Positions 1-8,566 of a stretch of DNA of 64,000 nt are shown here, in pieces (position 1 is the stretch's first letter; the number at the start of each line of letters is the position of its first letter). Made by a program: the position numbers and the translations under genes. Below the pieces are notes generated by a model that saw only the letters and a program-made list of their open reading frames with translations, did not search any database and was not told where the DNA came from. The DNA lies in NCBI RefSeq assembly GCF_900009145.1, contig NZ_LN889782.1, positions 631,503 through 695,502 on the forward strand. Direction: 5' to 3'. This DNA comes from Planktothrix tepida PCC 9214. Lineage in GTDB: Bacteria; Cyanobacteriota; Cyanobacteriia; Cyanobacteriales; Microcoleaceae.

Positions 1-1068
1 CAGTTCAATGCAAGCTTGAGCAACGGCATCTACATCCCGATGAGGCACTTGCCAGCCTAATTTACCGTCCTGTAACGGATCAGCCGAACCATCGCTATCC
101 CCAGCAATAACGGGTTTTTCACAAGCCATAGCCTCTAAATAAACAATTCCAAACCCTTCTTGAGACGGCATCACATAACCATCACAGACCCGATAATGAT
201 CGACTAATTCTTCCGTGGGAACAAACCCCGCAAATACAACGCGATCGCTAACCCCTAAATCTTGAGCTAACTGTTGGAGTCTGGGTTGGTCATCCCCTCG
301 ACCAATGACTAAATATTTAACATCGGGAAACACTTGAGCAATTTGGGATAAGGCGCGAATAGTGACATCGACTCCTTTATAGGGATCACCTTTCCACAGT
401 CGGGCAACGGTCATTAACACCCGTGCATCTTGTAACCCATACCGTTCAATCAAGTGCTGCGGTTTGGGGCCGGGAGTAAAGTGTTCCCCATTGACCATAC
501 AAGGTAACATTTCAAACTGCTTAGGATTGAGGTGATTGGCAAGACACGCTTGATCTCGACTATAGTGGCTAATTGTCCAAATTTGATCAGCGTTTTGGAG
601 TGCGTTTTGATACTTCTGCGGTAAAGGTTCCCACACTTCTTTGCCATAGGTTAAGACGGTGTAGGGAATTCCTAACGGTTGGCAGATGGTTTGTACCAAG
701 TGGGATAAATTAATATGGCCACATAACACGCGCTCAGGCCGTTCTTGGAGTAAATCTAGGAGTAAAGCTTTTGCTAATTGCAAGCGTCCCCAGGTGGGAA
801 ATTGGGATTTAAAATATTGAAATTTAAACAAACTTGATGGGGTTTCTAAAGGGTTAAAAGATTCAGGAGAATCGCGTAAAATTAAAACATAACTCTCTGG
901 ATTAATAGGCTGTTTTGAAGGTTCATAAAGTTGATAAAAATCTTGATAAGCCGTTAAGATATCTTTAACATAGGATTGAATTCCACCTTCACAAGAAAAA
1001 ACGGCTAAAAAGCACCAAGTTAAACGAGAATGAGTTTGTCCTAGTTTGGGGTGTTTCTGTAATAGCAT
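1..1068 (-). CDS. GT4-family glycosyltransferase (C-terminus cut by window edge)
   Basis: Reading leftwards from an ATG at 1068, the frame stays open to base 1, so the C-terminal end lies outside the window. The N-terminus contains CEGGIQSYVKDILTAY, a glycosyltransferase 4 donor-fold start. A later segment reads DARVLMTVARLWKGDPYKG, followed by a VIGRGDDQPRL strand. The near-terminal PSQEGFGIVYLEAMACEKPV motif carries the glutamates that bind the nucleotide-sugar in GT4/GT-B enzymes. The protein probably transfers a sugar in exopolysaccharide or lipopolysaccharide assembly at the cytoplasmic face of the membrane; the acceptor cannot be told. The gene stands alone here, with 247 bp between it and petD. 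Confidence 0.85.
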   Translation of the reverse strand, partial: MLLQKHPKLGQTHSRLTWCFLAVFSCEGGIQSYVKDILTAYQDFYQLYEPSKQPINPESYVLILRDSPESFNPLETPSSLFKFQYFKSQFPTWGRLQLAKALLLDLLQERPERVLCGHINLSHLVQTICQPLGIPYTVLTYGKEVWEPLPQKYQNALQNADQIWTISHYSRDQACLANHLNPKQFEMLPCMVNGEHFTPGPKPQHLIERYGLQDARVLMTVARLWKGDPYKGVDVTIRALSQIAQVFPDVKYLVIGRGDDQPRLQQLAQDLGVSDRVVFAGFVPTEELVDHYRVCDGYVMPSQEGFGIVYLEAMACEKPVIAGDSDGSADPLQDGKLGWQVPHRDVDAVAQACIEL

Positions 1069-1315
1069 AGCTGGGTTTCAAAAATAATATTTTTTTTAGG
1101 CACAAAATCCAAAATTGCAAGCTAATCTGGTTCCAAATCAACGGTTTTGTACGCTCTGGGCGTAACACCCTGGATCAATAAGTTATAGCAACCCCTGTTT
1201 ATCTGTTTACAAAAAACGATACCTGTGATAGTCCCCAAGATTTAGCCTAGCACGCTATCCTAGTAAACTCACAGGTATCCGTAAAGATTTTGAAATAATG
1301 GGAAAATCCGTCGGT
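1069..1315. other. Intergenic region without recognised genes
   Basis: This stretch separates the glycosyltransferase start from the petD stop. It contains no convincing open frame or tRNA. It must hold the glycosyltransferase promoter and the petBD terminator, but I could not single out either. Confidence 0.4.
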
Positions 1316-1795
1316 TTAGAAACCTAACGTTAAAGACTTGTCGATGGGAAGGGCGGCGCCAATTCCTAACCACAGCGTTACTAACGTTCCAAATAAGAAA
1401 ACCGCACTTGCGACAGGACGACGGAAGGGGTTTTGGAATTTGTTAACACTTTCAATGAAAGGAACAGCAATTAAGCCCACAGGAATCGAAGACATTAACA
1501 TGATTCCTAAGAGTTTATTGGGAACCACCCGTAAAATTTGGAAAGTCGGCCAGAGATACCATTCCGGCAGAATTTCTAACGGCGTAGCGAAGGGATTAGA
1601 GGGTTCTCCCACCATTGCCGGGTCAAGAACAGACAGGGCAACGATTAAACCGAAAGACCCCAGAATCACCACCGGGAACGTATATAACAAGTCATTGGGC
1701 CAAGCAGGTTCACCATAGTAGTTGTGACCCATGCCTTTAGCCAATTTAGCACGAAGAACAGGATCACTAAGATCCGGCTTTTTTAAGATGGACAT
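1316..1795 (-). CDS. petD: Cytochrome b6f complex subunit IV
   Basis: PetD is subunit IV of the thylakoid cytochrome b6f complex, which passes electrons from plastoquinol to plastocyanin or cytochrome c6. At 159 residues it is within a residue of the usual length. It begins [30 protein letters not shown] and carries the conserved [20 protein letters not shown] segment containing the PEWY sequence of the quinol-oxidation (Qo) site. Three transmembrane helices are visible around residues 38-57, 93-113 and 127-150. It lies 186 bp downstream of petB in the same direction, the usual cyanobacterial petB-petD order. The start is fixed by family alignment. Confidence 0.98.
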   Translation of the reverse strand: MSILKKPDLSDPVLRAKLAKGMGHNYYGEPAWPNDLLYTFPVVILGSFGLIVALSVLDPAMVGEPSNPFATPLEILPEWYLWPTFQILRVVPNKLLGIMLMSSIPVGLIAVPFIESVNKFQNPFRRPVASAVFLFGTLVTLWLGIGAALPIDKSLTLGF

Positions 1796-1981
1796 GATTA
1801 AAAGTGCGCTCCTTTTTTGAGGAATCTAGCAAATCGTTGCTGGTTTTTCATTGTTGCTGCAACGCTCTAAATTCAGTGTAGCAAGGGCTACTCCCAAACC
1901 CGAAACTTGAGATTTTGGATTTTAGATTTTGGATTAAAAATCAAAGGAGTAGCTGAAAAACCTCAGCCCTAAGCCTTGTAT

Positions 1982-2650
1982 TTACAGGGGGCCAGAAATG
2001 CCTTGCTTCCGAATCATCAGGAAGTGGGCTAACATAAAAACGGCAATCAGCCAAGGCAGCACAAAGGTATGTAAGCTGTAGAAACGGCTGAGGGTGCTTT
2101 GACCTACGGCAGTACCGCCGCGCATCAGTTCCACAATGGTAGAACCGACAACGGGAATGGCTTCAGGAACCCCAGATACAATTTTCACAGCCCAATAACC
2201 CACTTGATCCCAAGGCAGAGAATAACCCGTTACCCCAAAGGAAACGGTGATCACGGCTAAAACCACACCCGTGATCCAAGTTAATTCACGGGGCTTTTTG
2301 AAACCCCCGGTCAGATACACGCGGAAAACGTGCAGGATCATCATTAACACCATCATGCTGGCAGACCAGCGATGGATAGACCGAATTAACCAACCAAAGC
2401 TTACATCCGTCATAATGTACTGAACGGAGTTGAAAGCTTCGGTGACGGTCGGTTTGTAATAGAACGTCATCGCGAATCCAGTGGCAAACTGGATTAAAAA
2501 GCAAACTAAAGTAATTCCACCCAAGCAATAGAAGATGTTGACATGAGGGGGGACATACTTACTTGTAATGTCATCCTCAAGGGCTTGGATTTCCAGCCGT
2601 TCATCAAACCACTTAAAGGTCTGAGAGTCTTTTATTCCCTTAGAAAACAT
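1982..2650 (-). CDS. petB: Cytochrome b6
   Basis: PetB carries the two b haems of the cytochrome b6f complex and, with PetD, forms the quinol-oxidising membrane core. The frame is open from 2692, but cyanobacterial PetB starts with MFSK, so I place the start at 2650. This gives 222 residues, the standard length. Conserved stretches include [16 protein letters not shown], the haem histidine region [20 protein letters not shown], and the C-terminal [14 protein letters not shown]. Four transmembrane helices are evident. The extra 14 upstream codons read into the hairpin end of an IS200/IS605-like element and are unlikely to be translated. The insertion lies only about 30 bp from the start codon. 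Confidence 0.97.
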   Translation of the reverse strand: MFSKGIKDSQTFKWFDERLEIQALEDDITSKYVPPHVNIFYCLGGITLVCFLIQFATGFAMTFYYKPTVTEAFNSVQYIMTDVSFGWLIRSIHRWSASMMVLMMILHVFRVYLTGGFKKPRELTWITGVVLAVITVSFGVTGYSLPWDQVGYWAVKIVSGVPEAIPVVGSTIVELMRGGTAVGQSTLSRFYSLHTFVLPWLIAVFMLAHFLMIRKQGISGPL

Positions 2651-2679
2651 GAAGCTAGAATTCCTAACAATGAATTGCT

Positions 2680-2940
2680 TTGACACTCCCACCCCTAAAG
2701 AAGGTGAGATTCTTTAAAGATTTCACTTCAAATATCCCTACAAATAGGGTTCTTGGGCGCAATCCTTTTGCTATAAAAGCGGTCTGCTATCCTTATCTTT
2801 CAATAAGCTCCTCAAGCGTTTAGGGTTGCTCCCCTGGTTTCGACGAGTCCCGCCGTACCTTATTTTGAGCTTAACAGATAAGATATTTGAAAGTGGCTTT
2901 AGCCACAATGCCTATCCCAACCCCTGAAGGGGTGGGCTTG
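2680..2940 (-). mobile_element. Internally deleted IS200/IS605-type element (MITE-like)
   Basis: On the minus strand this block ends in a hairpin at 2680-2713 with complementary CTCACC and GGTGGGAG arms and begins with another hairpin at 2916-2937 (CCCACCCC / GGGGTTGGG). An exact GTGGCT-TT-AGCCAC palindrome lies at 2893-2906. Between them a short frame reads TAGLVETRGATLNA and then a stop, which resembles the C-terminal tail of cyanobacterial TnpB proteins. No complete tnpA or tnpB remains, so the element is a non-autonomous relic of about 260 bp. Its ends, orientation and family are inferred from hairpin style, not from a database match. Confidence 0.6.
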
Positions 2941-3432
2941 CAGCACGATCAAATTCTGTTAGCTATTGTTTTGCTTTCAGGAACCTACGATAATCAGCAA
3001 AATATTTGATCATCTGTCCTGTACTTGCTTTATCCCGATGGTGTTGCCACTGATCAGTTCACAAGCCTTGACGAACTCAAGCAAAGTCCGAAACGCAATG
3101 GCATGATAGAGATGCGTTTAAGTCTCTAGGATTGATATCCTCCGCCGATTATCGGGGGATTCCTGACTCTGAGAAATTTGGCTTACAATCAACCATCACC
3201 CAGAGGAACAGGGGGTTCGGTTTTCATCCGATTGACAGCTTAGGCTAAAAGCCCGGTGTGTTCTCCCCTCCGATCAAAAATGTAACATAACTTTAACTCA
3301 ATTTTCACGAAAGTCGGGAATCAACATTTGATGCTGAGAGTCCCTAACGGTCTTGGTTTAAAATCAAGTGGTCAAGGTTCCCCAGGGGTTGATCTCGAAC
3401 CCGAATATTAAAATAGCGATTGAATCACCACC
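2941..3432. other. Divergent petB/ctpA intergenic region with probable mobile-element debris
   Basis: No complete gene is visible. On the minus strand a short open run reads IAFRTLLEFVKACELISGN, which looks like a coding remnant I cannot name. A hairpin near 3135-3165 (CCCCCGATAATCGGCGG on the minus strand) resembles another IS200/IS605-type end. The last 200 bp before 3433 are presumably the ctpA promoter region. No clear SD sequence precedes the ctpA ATG. Confidence 0.4.
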
Positions 3433-4671
3433 ATGTACAAGCGAGTTTTTCAGATAGCCTCTCTCATTATTCTGCCAATTACCTTAGTCTGGATCACTTG
3501 GGTCACTCCGGTTTCGGCGTTGACTGAAGACCAAAAGATTTTTAGCGAAAGTTGGCGAATTATTAATCGCGCTTATATTGATGAGAGCTTCAACCATCAA
3601 AATTGGTGGTCTATCCGCGAGAAATGGATGCGACAACCCTTCAAAAACCGGGAGGAGACCTATCAAGCCATTGAGAAAATGTTAGCTACCCTGGATGACC
3701 CCTTTACTCGTCTGTTACGACCGGATCAATATCGCAGTCTACAAGTTAATACCTCTGGGGAACTCATGGGAGTGGGGCTACAAATTGCCTTAGATTCAGA
3801 AACAGGGGGTTTAACAGTAATTGCTCCGTTAGAAGGTTCTCCGGCTGAACAAGCAGGAATTCAACCCCGTGATCGCATTTTGAAAATTGATGGGTTGCCC
3901 ACTGCTAATTTAACCTTAGATGAATCTGCGGCTCGGATGCGAGGGCCAATCGGTAGCCGGGTGACATTAACGGTATTGCGGGATGGTAACACCGTTGCAG
4001 AAGATTTGGTTTTAATTCGCGATCGCATTGCTCTTAACCCCGTCACCGCAGAATTACGGTCAGATTTGGGAGAAACGCCTCTAGGTTATATTCGTTTAAG
4101 TCAATTTAGTGCTAATGCAACGGAAGAAGTCGCCCATGCCATTCAAGCTTTAGAAAAAAAAGGAGCAAAAGCTTATATTTTAGACTTAAGAAATAATCCA
4201 GGGGGATTATTACAATCGGGGATAGAAATTGCTCGTCTTTGGTTAGATGAAGGCACGATTGTTTATACCGTAAATCGTCAGGGGGTTCTAGGGAGTTTTG
4301 AAGCGGTAGGTTCAGCCTTAACCCACGCTCCTTTAGTGGTTTTAGTCAACCCAGGAACGGCGAGTGCCAGTGAAATTTTAGCCGGAGCTTTACACGATAA
4401 TCATCGGGCTGTTTTAGTAGGAGAAAAAACCTTTGGAAAAGGGTTAATTCAATCTCTATTTGATTTATCCGATGGGTCAGGATTAGCGGTTACGGTTGCC
4501 AAGTATGAAACACCCAATCATACAGATATTAATAAGTTGGGGATTATGCCGGATCGGGTTATTCCAGCAGAATCTTTACTGCTTCGCAGTCAAGTCGCAA
4601 CTGCATCAGATCAACAATATCAAGCGGCTTTGGAATTATTGTCCTCTCAATTTATGATTGCCAAAAACTGA
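3433..4671 (+). CDS. ctpA: Carboxyl-terminal processing protease (S41, CtpA/D1-processing type)
   Basis: This is a C-terminal processing peptidase of family S41. In cyanobacteria CtpA trims the C-terminal extension of photosystem II protein D1 in the thylakoid lumen. Residues 1-30 form a signal peptide ending VTPVSA. A PDZ domain covers roughly 105-190 (GVGLQI, SPAEQAGIQPRDRILKIDG). The peptidase core has LRNNPGG near 253-258. The predicted catalytic dyad is Ser311 in GTASASEI and Lys336 in TFGKG; their 25-residue spacing matches other Tsp/CtpA enzymes. Cyanobacteria also carry CtpB and CtpC, so the paralogue assignment is by overall resemblance. The gene is divergent from petBD. Confidence 0.9.
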   Translation: MYKRVFQIASLIILPITLVWITWVTPVSALTEDQKIFSESWRIINRAYIDESFNHQNWWSIREKWMRQPFKNREETYQAIEKMLATLDDPFTRLLRPDQYRSLQVNTSGELMGVGLQIALDSETGGLTVIAPLEGSPAEQAGIQPRDRILKIDGLPTANLTLDESAARMRGPIGSRVTLTVLRDGNTVAEDLVLIRDRIALNPVTAELRSDLGETPLGYIRLSQFSANATEEVAHAIQALEKKGAKAYILDLRNNPGGLLQSGIEIARLWLDEGTIVYTVNRQGVLGSFEAVGSALTHAPLVVLVNPGTASASEILAGALHDNHRAVLVGEKTFGKGLIQSLFDLSDGSGLAVTVAKYETPNHTDINKLGIMPDRVIPAESLLLRSQVATASDQQYQAALELLSSQFMIAKN

Positions 4672-4749
4672 TTAGATTACGGGAATGGAGAACAAGGAAA
4701 AGGGTTTTATTGGATTCTAAAATGCCGTTTAAATGCTCATTAGCTGACT

Positions 4750-6189
4750 ATGTTAGATTATGATTTGGTGATTTTAGGAGGAAGTTTAACGGGACGCTAT
4801 GCTGCTTTATTAGCGTCTCAAATGCAGGCGCGGGTCGCTTTAGTTGAGCCGAAAGAACTCACTTTAACACCAGAATATCAAGGGTTATTTCCGATTGCAG
4901 CTTCTATCCAAAGTCAACATCAAGTTTTCCTCAGCAAGAAAGCGGATTCTGAGATTAATTTTAAGGGCAAAACAATAAAACGGTGGTTAGATTTAGTCAG
5001 AGCTAACCAGACAGAAATTTATTCCCCACAACGGTTAGCCACTGGGGGAATTGATGTGATTGTGGGTGAAGGAGAATTTATTGAGTCTCCGCGTTTGAGA
5101 TTTAGCGTTAATAACCGAGTTTTGCGATCGCGAAATTATTTATTAGCCTTAGCACCCCAACCGAAAATCCCTGCTATTGAAGGGTTATTATCCACAGGAT
5201 TTATAACCCCCAATACCCTCGATTTGTTTTTACAAAAACAGCCGAATTTGTCGGAAACGGTTGCCCAACGATTAGCAATTATTGGTGGCGATCCCGCAGG
5301 GGTTGAGTTGGCTCAGGTGTTCACTCGTTTAGGAGTGGAGGTAATTCTAGTAGTGGAAGGAACGCAAATTTTAGCTCAAGAAGAGCCAGAAGCGGTACAG
5401 TTAATTCAAGGAAAATTAGAAGCGGAAGGGGTAAAAATTTTAACTCAAACTCCAGTCATTCAAGTTAAAAAAATTGAGGATAAAAAATGGATTCAAGCGG
5501 GAAATACCGCCCTAGAAGTTGATGAAATTCTCCTAGCTTGTGGGTCTAAAATAGATTTAGAACCCTGGAATTTTAGCTTGATTAACGTTAAATTTAAAAA
5601 CAATTATTTATGGGTTAATGAAAAATTACAAACCACAAATCCTAGAATTTATGGTTGTGGAGAGATTTTAGGAGGGTATTCCTTTGAACATATCGCCCAA
5701 TATGAAGCTCAAATTGCCCTCAAAAATGCCTTATACTGGCCCAGGTTTACGGTCAATTATCAAAGCATTCCTTGGGCTATTTTTTCCCACCCGCAATTTG
5801 CCAGAGTTGGGTTCACAGAAACCCAAGCAAAAAATCGGTATGGAACTCAGGTTATTGTTGAACAACAATCACTCAAACAGATCACTCAAGCTCAAATTTG
5901 GGGAGAAACAACGGGATTTTGTAAACTCGTTGGCTTGTCTAATGGTAAACTATTGGGGGCTACGGTGGTGGGTTCTCAAGCGAGTGAGTTAATTCATACC
6001 CTTGCTTTAGCAATTCGTCAAGGGGTAAACTTGAAAACGTTAGCAGAATGTCCTGCTATTTTACCGACGTTTTCCGAAGTTTATCATCAAAGTGCGATCG
6101 CCTGGATTAATCAACGTCGTCGTCAAAATACAGTATTATTTGATTGGATTGAGAATTTATTTCATTGGCGACGATATTGGGGAAATTAA
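4750..6189 (+). CDS. FAD-dependent pyridine nucleotide oxidoreductase lacking the redox disulfide
   Basis: The fold is that of mercuric reductase/dihydrolipoamide dehydrogenase flavoenzymes: an N-terminal FAD site (LVILGGSLTGRYAAL), a second dinucleotide fold (LAIIGGDPAGVELAQVF, about 175-191), a second FAD contact (RIYGCGEI) and a C-terminal dimerisation domain starting near residue 340. Family members carry a GGTCxxxGCxPSK redox disulfide after the first strand. Here that segment reads LTLTPEYQGLFPIAAS and has no cysteine. The C-terminal HPT-SE active-site motif appears as LPTFSEV, so the catalytic histidine is also missing. The protein probably binds FAD and NAD(P)H but cannot do classic disulfide chemistry. 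It follows ctpA by 78 bp on the same strand. Confidence 0.85.
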   Translation: MLDYDLVILGGSLTGRYAALLASQMQARVALVEPKELTLTPEYQGLFPIAASIQSQHQVFLSKKADSEINFKGKTIKRWLDLVRANQTEIYSPQRLATGGIDVIVGEGEFIESPRLRFSVNNRVLRSRNYLLALAPQPKIPAIEGLLSTGFITPNTLDLFLQKQPNLSETVAQRLAIIGGDPAGVELAQVFTRLGVEVILVVEGTQILAQEEPEAVQLIQGKLEAEGVKILTQTPVIQVKKIEDKKWIQAGNTALEVDEILLACGSKIDLEPWNFSLINVKFKNNYLWVNEKLQTTNPRIYGCGEILGGYSFEHIAQYEAQIALKNALYWPRFTVNYQSIPWAIFSHPQFARVGFTETQAKNRYGTQVIVEQQSLKQITQAQIWGETTGFCKLVGLSNGKLLGATVVGSQASELIHTLALAIRQGVNLKTLAECPAILPTFSEVYHQSAIAWINQRRRQNTVLFDWIENLFHWRRYWGN

Positions 6190-6197
6190 GTCTGAAA

Positions 6198-6782
6198 ATG
6201 TTTAGAATCAGATCTCAGCAAATGCAAAAATTAAATTCTACTTTTTTATCAATGTTTTCAATTTCAAAATTTAGATCTCTACGGTTGATAAATGGATATC
6301 AATCCTTGGCATTCATCAGTTTAGCTATCCTAATTTTAACGGTTTCTGGTTGTCAAAAACCAGTGGCTCAAGTACAGTTAAGTCAAGATCAAGAATGTTT
6401 TGGATGTGATTTTAAAGGTAAAAGCTTACAAGGGCAGAATTTAGAAGGAGCTAAACTTAATAATTCTAACTTCAGTCAAGCAGATTTGAAAGGAGTTAAT
6501 CTCAAAGGGGCGTTGTTAGATAGTGTAGATTTTACAGGAGCTAATTTAACGGGTGCTGATTTAAGTGGAACTGCTTTAACTCAAGCTAATTTAACCAATG
6601 CTAATTTGAGTCAAGCTAATCTTACAGGGGCATTTATTCGAGGTGCTAAACTCAATAATGCTAAACTCAATGATGCTAATTTTAAAGAGGCTGATTTGAA
6701 TTCAGCAGACTTAACGGGAGCTAATACAAAAGGAGCTAATTTTCAAGGGGCAATTATGCCGGATGGCACGATTCAAAAGTAA
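6198..6782 (+). CDS. Pentapeptide-repeat lipoprotein
   Basis: A hydrophobic segment ends LILTVSGC, a good lipobox, so the protein is probably exported and lipid-anchored at the cysteine. The mature part begins with a short linker containing CFGCDF, then about 24 pentapeptide repeats of A(D/N)LxG type (GANLTGADLSGTALTQANLTNANL), predicted to fold as a right-handed quadrilateral beta helix. The function of such repeats is usually scaffold or binding and cannot be assigned. The start is uncertain: in-frame ATGs lie at 6165 (inside the previous gene), 6198, 6219 and 6252, none with a strong SD. I chose 6198 because it clears the upstream stop. Confidence 0.8.
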   Translation: MFRIRSQQMQKLNSTFLSMFSISKFRSLRLINGYQSLAFISLAILILTVSGCQKPVAQVQLSQDQECFGCDFKGKSLQGQNLEGAKLNNSNFSQADLKGVNLKGALLDSVDFTGANLTGADLSGTALTQANLTNANLSQANLTGAFIRGAKLNNAKLNDANFKEADLNSADLTGANTKGANFQGAIMPDGTIQK

Positions 6783-6792
6783 CCTCAAAAAC

Positions 6793-6857
6793 AGAAATCG
6801 GGTTTTTATCTCTAATTATCTGTATAATTTATTAGTTAGGTTAAAATCCCGGTTTCT
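6793..6857. repeat. Paired-arm AGAAACCGGG foldback, likely terminator
   Basis: The arms AGAAATCGGG and CCCGGTTTCT face each other across about 45 bp. The same motif family recurs at 24083-24147 and, more diverged, at 31568-31634. It lies just after the pentapeptide gene stop and could terminate its transcript. Confidence 0.5.
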
Positions 6858-6872
6858 ATACCCTATTTAATT

Positions 6873-7526
6873 ATGCTTAAAGCAATTTTATTTGATTTAG
6901 ATGGAACTCTTACTAATACTGACCCCTTTCACTATCAAACCTGGGCAAATGTTTTAGCAACTTATCAAATTACAATTGATTCAAGCTTTTATAAAACTCA
7001 TATTAGTGGCAAAACAAACGCTGAAATAGTCAAGGATATATTTCCTCATTTTTCCGCAAAAGAAGGATTAAAATTAGCTAATTTAAAAGAATCAAAATTT
7101 AGAGAATTAGCTGTTAATTTAGAACCCTTAGAGGGATTAAACGATTTTTTGTATTGGGTTAAAAAACAATCTTTTAAAACAGGTTTAGTAACGAATGCGC
7201 CCCGTGAAAATACAGATTTTATGCTGAAAATGCTGAATCTATCCGATTATTTTTATCAAGTTATTTTATCCGATGAAATTGGAATCGGAAAACCCGATCC
7301 GGCTCCTTATCAATATTGTTTAAATCAATTAAATATTCTAGCAGAAGAAGCGATCGCATTTGAAGATTCTCCCTCTGGAATTCGGTCTGCAATTGCTGCG
7401 GGGATTAAAACCATTGGGGTTGCTTCCACTCATGAGCCTAAAATTTTAACAGATTTAGGGGTGGCATTGGTGATTGAGGATTTTAACAATTCAGCTTTGG
7501 GGGCATATCTCCAAAAAATTGAATAA
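6873..7526 (+). CDS. HAD-superfamily phosphatase/phosphoglucomutase-like hydrolase
   Basis: This 217-residue protein has the HAD motifs in order: motif I AILFDLDGTLTNTDP (nucleophile Asp near residue 8, acid/base Asp near 10), motif II in LVTNAPRE, the motif III lysine in GIGKPDPAPY, and motif IV in AFEDSPSGI. The alpha-helical cap between motifs I and II matches subfamily IA, the group containing beta-phosphoglucomutase and phosphoglycolate phosphatase. The reaction is therefore phosphoester hydrolysis or phosphosugar isomerisation; the substrate is not predictable. It is a single gene converging on the defence island, with a shared hairpin between them. Confidence 0.85.
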   Translation: MLKAILFDLDGTLTNTDPFHYQTWANVLATYQITIDSSFYKTHISGKTNAEIVKDIFPHFSAKEGLKLANLKESKFRELAVNLEPLEGLNDFLYWVKKQSFKTGLVTNAPRENTDFMLKMLNLSDYFYQVILSDEIGIGKPDPAPYQYCLNQLNILAEEAIAFEDSPSGIRSAIAAGIKTIGVASTHEPKILTDLGVALVIEDFNNSALGAYLQKIE

Positions 7527-7538
7527 AATCCTAATAAT

Positions 7539-7578
7539 GTTGAGCTTAAGTTAGATTTTCTATCTGTTCAAGCTCAAC
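7539..7578. terminator. Bidirectional hairpin between convergent genes
   Basis: The arms GTTGAGCTT and AAGCTCAAC form a perfect 9-bp stem around a 22-nt loop, between the HAD gene and the oppositely oriented ptuB-like gene. The position suggests a shared terminator. Confidence 0.6.
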
Positions 7579-7663
7579 ATCATTACATTTTGTTGTGCGG
7601 AATGTGGGCTAAAAGCAAGATCATGTATTTTTGAGTAAAAGTTAAAATTAGTGATTATGGATT

Positions 7664-8566
7664 TTAATTCAAAATTTTTTCGAGCCATTCTCGTTTGACC
7701 TGATGACCACGTTCCATTTTATAAACCTCAGACCGTGCATAAGCTAGGGCAGCTGCGGAATATTCCGAGTCTCGATCAATGAGCCGAAAAAGCTCTTTTA
7801 GACTATTTTTATAAAGTGTTATCATTGTAGAATCTGTAATTTTTGAACGGTAAATTTCCATGCGTTCTATTAACACATGAATGGTTGTAGCCAATTTCTT
7901 GCGATCACGTACAAATTCTTGATAATTAAGATGATATACCTGAATAGAAATCTCTGCTCTTTCATATTCTCTCGTACCGGGACGTTTTGCCGGAATAGGC
8001 TGACCATTGGGACGGAAAGTGAGTAGCTTCCAGTCCTCTGGATCAATTGAGTCAAGAAGATCTACATCTTCCATTTCTAAATTGTCTACTTCTTGCCTAG
8101 CTCTAAAAGCTCCAGAAATGGGAAAGCGATCCCACTTTCCTCCGTTTGTATTGTTTGCTGTATCAACACGGTGCTGATTGCACAGTTGACAGGAGTAGCG
8201 ATAATTACGCCAATCAAATGCAAGCCACCAATAGCCTTCGTGGTCAGGATCTTCATATACTCGATTTTTAGGACGAAAATGATCAACATCCTTATTGGAA
8301 CCTGGATTTAAGCTTTCTGAGTACCAACATTTGCCATTACGGAGTTTAGCTAAATAGGAATTTAACTCTTGCCAGATTTTCTTGCGTGAACTCTTATCTA
8401 ATCCTTCCGAAATCGCCTTCCTTCTTGCGGCACGAATGTCTTCGCCAGCGGATCGAGCTTTTTGTTCGGCACATTCTATTTCTTGTCTTAGCTCATTAAG
8501 GGCTTTATCAGCCTTTGCTTGCCATCCATCGGGAATCTCTAATTGGTCAATATCGATCCAGCGCAT
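7664..8566 (-). CDS. ptuB: HNH endonuclease of a Septu-type defence pair (PtuB-like)
   Basis: This 300-residue protein has an HNH core: CWYSE (80-84), DVDHFRPK (93-100, the catalytic His region), then SCQLCNQHR (125-133). The DHFRPK signature and the partner ATPase immediately upstream match PtuB of Septu anti-phage systems, where PtuA assembles with PtuB nuclease to degrade DNA or RNA on infection. The usual first zinc pair CxxC here reads CWYS, with one cysteine replaced by serine. The start ATG overlaps the ptuA stop by one base (TAATG), indicating translational coupling. The name rests on domain order and operon context, not on a database search. Confidence 0.75.
   Translation of the reverse strand: MRWIDIDQLEIPDGWQAKADKALNELRQEIECAEQKARSAGEDIRAARRKAISEGLDKSSRKKIWQELNSYLAKLRNGKCWYSESLNPGSNKDVDHFRPKNRVYEDPDHEGYWWLAFDWRNYRYSCQLCNQHRVDTANNTNGGKWDRFPISGAFRARQEVDNLEMEDVDLLDSIDPEDWKLLTFRPNGQPIPAKRPGTREYERAEISIQVYHLNYQEFVRDRKKLATTIHVLIERMEIYRSKITDSTMITLYKNSLKELFRLIDRDSEYSAAALAYARSEVYKMERGHQVKREWLEKILN

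Noticed and set aside
1338-1718. 126-residue plus-strand open frame
   Set aside because: It is the antisense shadow of petD.
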